64,000 bases of DNA, taken from Spirosoma oryzicola (lineage in GTDB: Bacteria; Bacteroidota; Bacteroidia; Cytophagales; Spirosomataceae). Location: the NCBI RefSeq assembly GCF_021233055.1, contig NZ_CP089544.1, positions 62,001 to 126,000 on the forward strand. The letters are read 5' to 3'. Positions 63,635-64,000 of the stretch are shown here, in pieces. Both the position numbers and the translations under genes were made by a program. The stretch's first letter is position 1. Each line of letters begins with the position of its first letter. The notes beneath the pieces were generated by a model that saw nothing but the letters and a program-made list of their open reading frames with translations, did no database searches and was not told the DNA's origin.

Positions 63635-64000
63635 ATTTGTTATTATTAAGATTCATAAAGCTACAAAGCGAGTAAAACGGACATGTATCGCAGATATAAC
63701 CCCCAAACTCATTAACGCCAAAATCTGTAATGGGTAAATCTCTAAAGGGGCGATCTCTGGTCAGACAGCGAATGTCTTCACTGGTTAGATAGATCTCGTC
63801 TAAAATTTCATTAGCCCGTTCCTGCGTCAGTGTATGCTCACGGACTTTCCCTTTTATTAAGTTTACTTCTAGTAGCCGGATATCATTATAGTGATATGGC
63901 TTACGGGATATCATCTTGAAATTTCGCTCTCTATATAATACTAGGCCGATAATCATTAATTGACGAGAGTAATCGCTAGTCTCGCTGACAGATACCTTCC
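63585..64000 (-). CDS. Cas4-like PD-(D/E)xK nuclease, C-terminal part (cut by window edge)
   Basis: The frame is open to the window end; about 138 residues are visible, the N-terminus lying beyond. SETSDYSRQLMIIGLVLYRE fits the Tyr/Gln-Leu helix after the catalytic E-x-K strand of RecB/Cas4-type nucleases. CDTCPFYSLC gives two to three of the four Fe-S cysteines, and DCQCA ends the protein. Catalytic residues are probably outside the window. Start of the Argonaute operon as far as can be seen. Confidence 0.65.
   Translation of the reverse strand, partial: KVSVSETSDYSRQLMIIGLVLYRERNFKMISRKPYHYNDIRLLEVNLIKGKVREHTLTQERANEILDEIYLTSEDIRCLTRDRPFRDLPITDFGVNEFGGYICDTCPFYSLCSFMNLNNNKYDEQAYTQYVRDCQCA

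Noticed and set aside
1..64000. CRISPR arrays, rRNA or tRNA genes
   Set aside because: I looked for regularly spaced direct repeats and for conserved tRNA T-loop/rRNA segments and saw none; a covariance scan was not possible.

Overview
The window looks like chromosome of a Cytophagales bacterium close to Spirosoma (inference from gene content). Supporting signs: several lipoproteins and '-AQ' signal peptides, a fused CusA-TolC efflux pump, MerR/CarH-like and AraC regulators of Bacteroidetes type, a degraded type IX secretion sorting domain, Bacteroidetes promoters of the form TTG-N19/21-TAnnTTTG, and weak Shine-Dalgarno sites. I saw no rRNA, tRNA or CRISPR array.

Layout. 0-12 kb: secreted hydrolases (alpha/beta hydrolase, a beta-lactamase-like gene broken by an amber codon, an S41 protease, an HExxH protein, an X-Pro dipeptidyl-peptidase), DinB, AraC and VOC proteins. 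12-15 kb: an arsenic operon arsR-arsM-arsC-acr3 with palindromic operators. 15-34 kb: a loosely packed zone with SDR and aquaporin genes, a complete but mutated IS3-family element, three MITE-like repeats, small secreted proteins, an orphan CdiI-type immunity gene, single-domain response regulators and several gene remnants, ending in a CarH-like regulator and treZ. 34-40 kb: PA14-OmpA protein, resolvase, a RES/Xre toxin-antitoxin pair, DUF2834, ester cyclase and a lipoprotein. 40-47 kb: a heavy-metal efflux operon (small exported protein, CusA-TolC fusion, CusB-like adaptor, CDF transporter). 47-51 kb: a duplicated 63-residue protein unit, a DHFR-like protein and a GH43 glycosidase. 51-64 kb: a defence island behind a serine recombinase.

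The defence island is the most interesting part. It holds (i) a visibly AT-rich operon of helicase-nuclease fusion, ParA-like ATPase and SIR2 NADase; (ii) a divergent AAA ATPase plus HNH nuclease pair resembling Septu; (iii) a tightly coupled operon of a Cas4-like PD-(D/E)xK nuclease (cut by the window edge), a full-length prokaryotic Argonaute with an apparently intact DEDX tetrad, a small helical protein and an HExxH metallopeptidase-like protein. I know no described system combining all genes of (i) or of (iii).

Outside genes, two signals stand out: a 27-30 bp intergenic motif (core GTCTCAGGTGGGAGCG) in 13 copies, all on the + strand, and three 16-bp GC-rich insertions that each break the frame of the same IS3 transposase and whose removal restores it.
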